IMG/VR virus record: IMGVR_UViG_3300027852_000195
Span: 1-20,759 of that record
DNA from: a virus
Strand: one strand, 5' to 3'
DNA: 20,759 nucleotides
This document shows, in pieces, positions 20,059-20,759 of this stretch. The translations under genes were made by a program, and so were the position numbers. The notes below the pieces were generated by a model that was not told the DNA's origin, searched no databases, and saw only the letters and a program-made list of their open reading frames with translations. How positions within the stretch are numbered: position 1 is the first letter of the stretch; each line of letters starts with the position of its first letter.

Positions 20059-20456
20059 GCTTTGAAAGCGACCTTAAAGACTTCGAGCTAAAATTTGACA
20101 GCGCGAGCAATGATTTTGTGCAAGGGGTTGAGATCTCGCTGTTTCGTTCTGTGATTATGGACACGCCCGCAGATACCGGTAGGCTGGCAGGTAATTGGCA
20201 GACAACTACAGCAAACCCGGCGGTAGGCGAGCTTGATACGCTAGACCCGACAGGTGGGGCTACTGTTGATAAAATGACTAGCTTTGTATCCGCGTTAAAA
20301 GGCGGCCGCGTAACCTTTCTCACTAATAATCTACCCTATGCCCAGCGCATCGAATACGGCCACTCAAGAATCAAAGCACCAGAAGGCATGGTCAGAAAGA
20401 ACGTGGCACGCTTCAAAAGCATTGTTAAAGATATGGCCGTGGAGCATAAGGTATGA
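20055..20456 (+). CDS. HK97 gp10-like tail-completion/neck protein
   Basis: The frame opens earlier (20034), but GTG 20055 in a GTGA overlap with the stop of the previous gene is the more likely start, giving 133 residues. The protein has the layout of the HK97 gp10/neck protein family: a helix (SFESDLKDFELKFDS), RSVIMDTPADTGRLAGNW, a strand with VTFLTNNLPYAQRIEYGHSR and a final helix MVRKNVARFKSIV. The 'TP.DTG.L..s...' and 'Y...ie.G' elements are the family marks. It acts at the head-tail neck. Confidence 0.85.
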   Translation: MSFESDLKDFELKFDSASNDFVQGVEISLFRSVIMDTPADTGRLAGNWQTTTANPAVGELDTLDPTGGATVDKMTSFVSALKGGRVTFLTNNLPYAQRIEYGHSRIKAPEGMVRKNVARFKSIVKDMAVEHKV

Positions 20457-20759
20457 GCCACAAGATCGACTCATCGCTAGTGCAGGCCTTTATAGATGGT
20501 GCTTTTGGGCTTGAAGTAGCACATGAAAACAAGGCTCATGACCCTGTGCCTGGAGCGCCGTGGTGCCAGTTGTTTATTTTGCCCAACCAACCAAAAGTTA
20601 ATACAATGGGTAGCGGGGGAGAAGACTTAATTACCGGGTTTATGCAGATTAATCTAAACTACCCGGTAGGCGATGGCGATGGCGAAGCAAAACAAAAAGC
20701 AACAGAGATTAGAGATTATTTTTACGCTGGCAGGGTTTTCACCTATGCCGGCGAAGACG
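20453..20759 (+). CDS. Tail terminator-like protein, 3'-truncated by window end
   Basis: ATG 20453 (ATGA overlap) reads at least 102 residues without a stop to the window end. The sequence follows the DUF4128/tail-terminator pattern: an N-terminal helix (SHKIDSSLVQAFIDGAFGLE), PGAPWCQLFILPNQP, GSGGEDLITGFMQINLNYPVG, and then KATEIRDYFYAG followed by RVFTYAG. The protein caps the tail tube and joins it to the neck. Position after the neck gene supports this. Confidence 0.75.
   Translation, partial: MSHKIDSSLVQAFIDGAFGLEVAHENKAHDPVPGAPWCQLFILPNQPKVNTMGSGGEDLITGFMQINLNYPVGDGDGEAKQKATEIRDYFYAGRVFTYAGED

Noticed and set aside
1-20759. CRISPR arrays, tRNA genes, IS elements, integrase genes
   Set aside because: None seen: no regularly spaced identical repeats, no tRNA cloverleaf arms, no transposase or tyrosine/serine recombinase motifs in the frames read.

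Overview
The window is a stretch of double-stranded DNA phage or prophage genome. Every gene I can support is on the + strand, and genes are packed with 1-10 nt overlaps (ATGA, TAATG and 8-nt junctions). A NinG/Rap-like protein, DUF4055-type portal, P22-like coat protein and HK97-style neck proteins point to a tailed (probably siphovirus-like) phage of a Gram-negative host. The lipoprotein in the lysis block and the gammaproteobacterial look of the recombination sites suggest a gammaproteobacterium; the host assignment is inference.

Layout: 1-2626 is the end of the replication region (P-like replication protein fragment) and a lambda nin-like block of small genes ending in ninG. 2645-4088 is a second block of small genes behind a likely sigma70 promoter, ending in dUTPase. 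4083-5051 is an unusual accessory array: three tiny genes, each followed by an imperfect inverted repeat that starts at the stop codon (ATAAC...) and ends in GTTAT, the layout of integron gene cassettes with attC sites. 5085-7232 holds a two-module accessory protein, SSB, two tandem HNH proteins and two very small genes. 7233-7721 holds a short structured non-coding stretch and a further cassette-like gene flanked by attC-like sites. 7781-9302 is the lysis block (M15-type endolysin, membrane/coiled-coil protein, DUF1353 protein, holin-like protein, small lipoprotein). 9293-12518 carries a large receptor-binding or tail-appendage-like protein and small companions. 12544-20759 is the packaging and head module: TerS, TerL, portal, MuF-like protein, scaffold, P22-like coat, terminator, head-tail connectors and the start of a tail terminator gene.

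The most notable feature is the set of six attC-like sites (two sequence families) in two clusters with no integron integrase gene in the window. This resembles a CALIN (cluster of attC sites lacking an integrase) embedded in a phage early region. It would mean that this phage acquired, and perhaps still exchanges, its accessory genes by integron recombination. The assignment rests on reading the sequence and hand pairing; a covariance-model search and a recombination assay would settle it.
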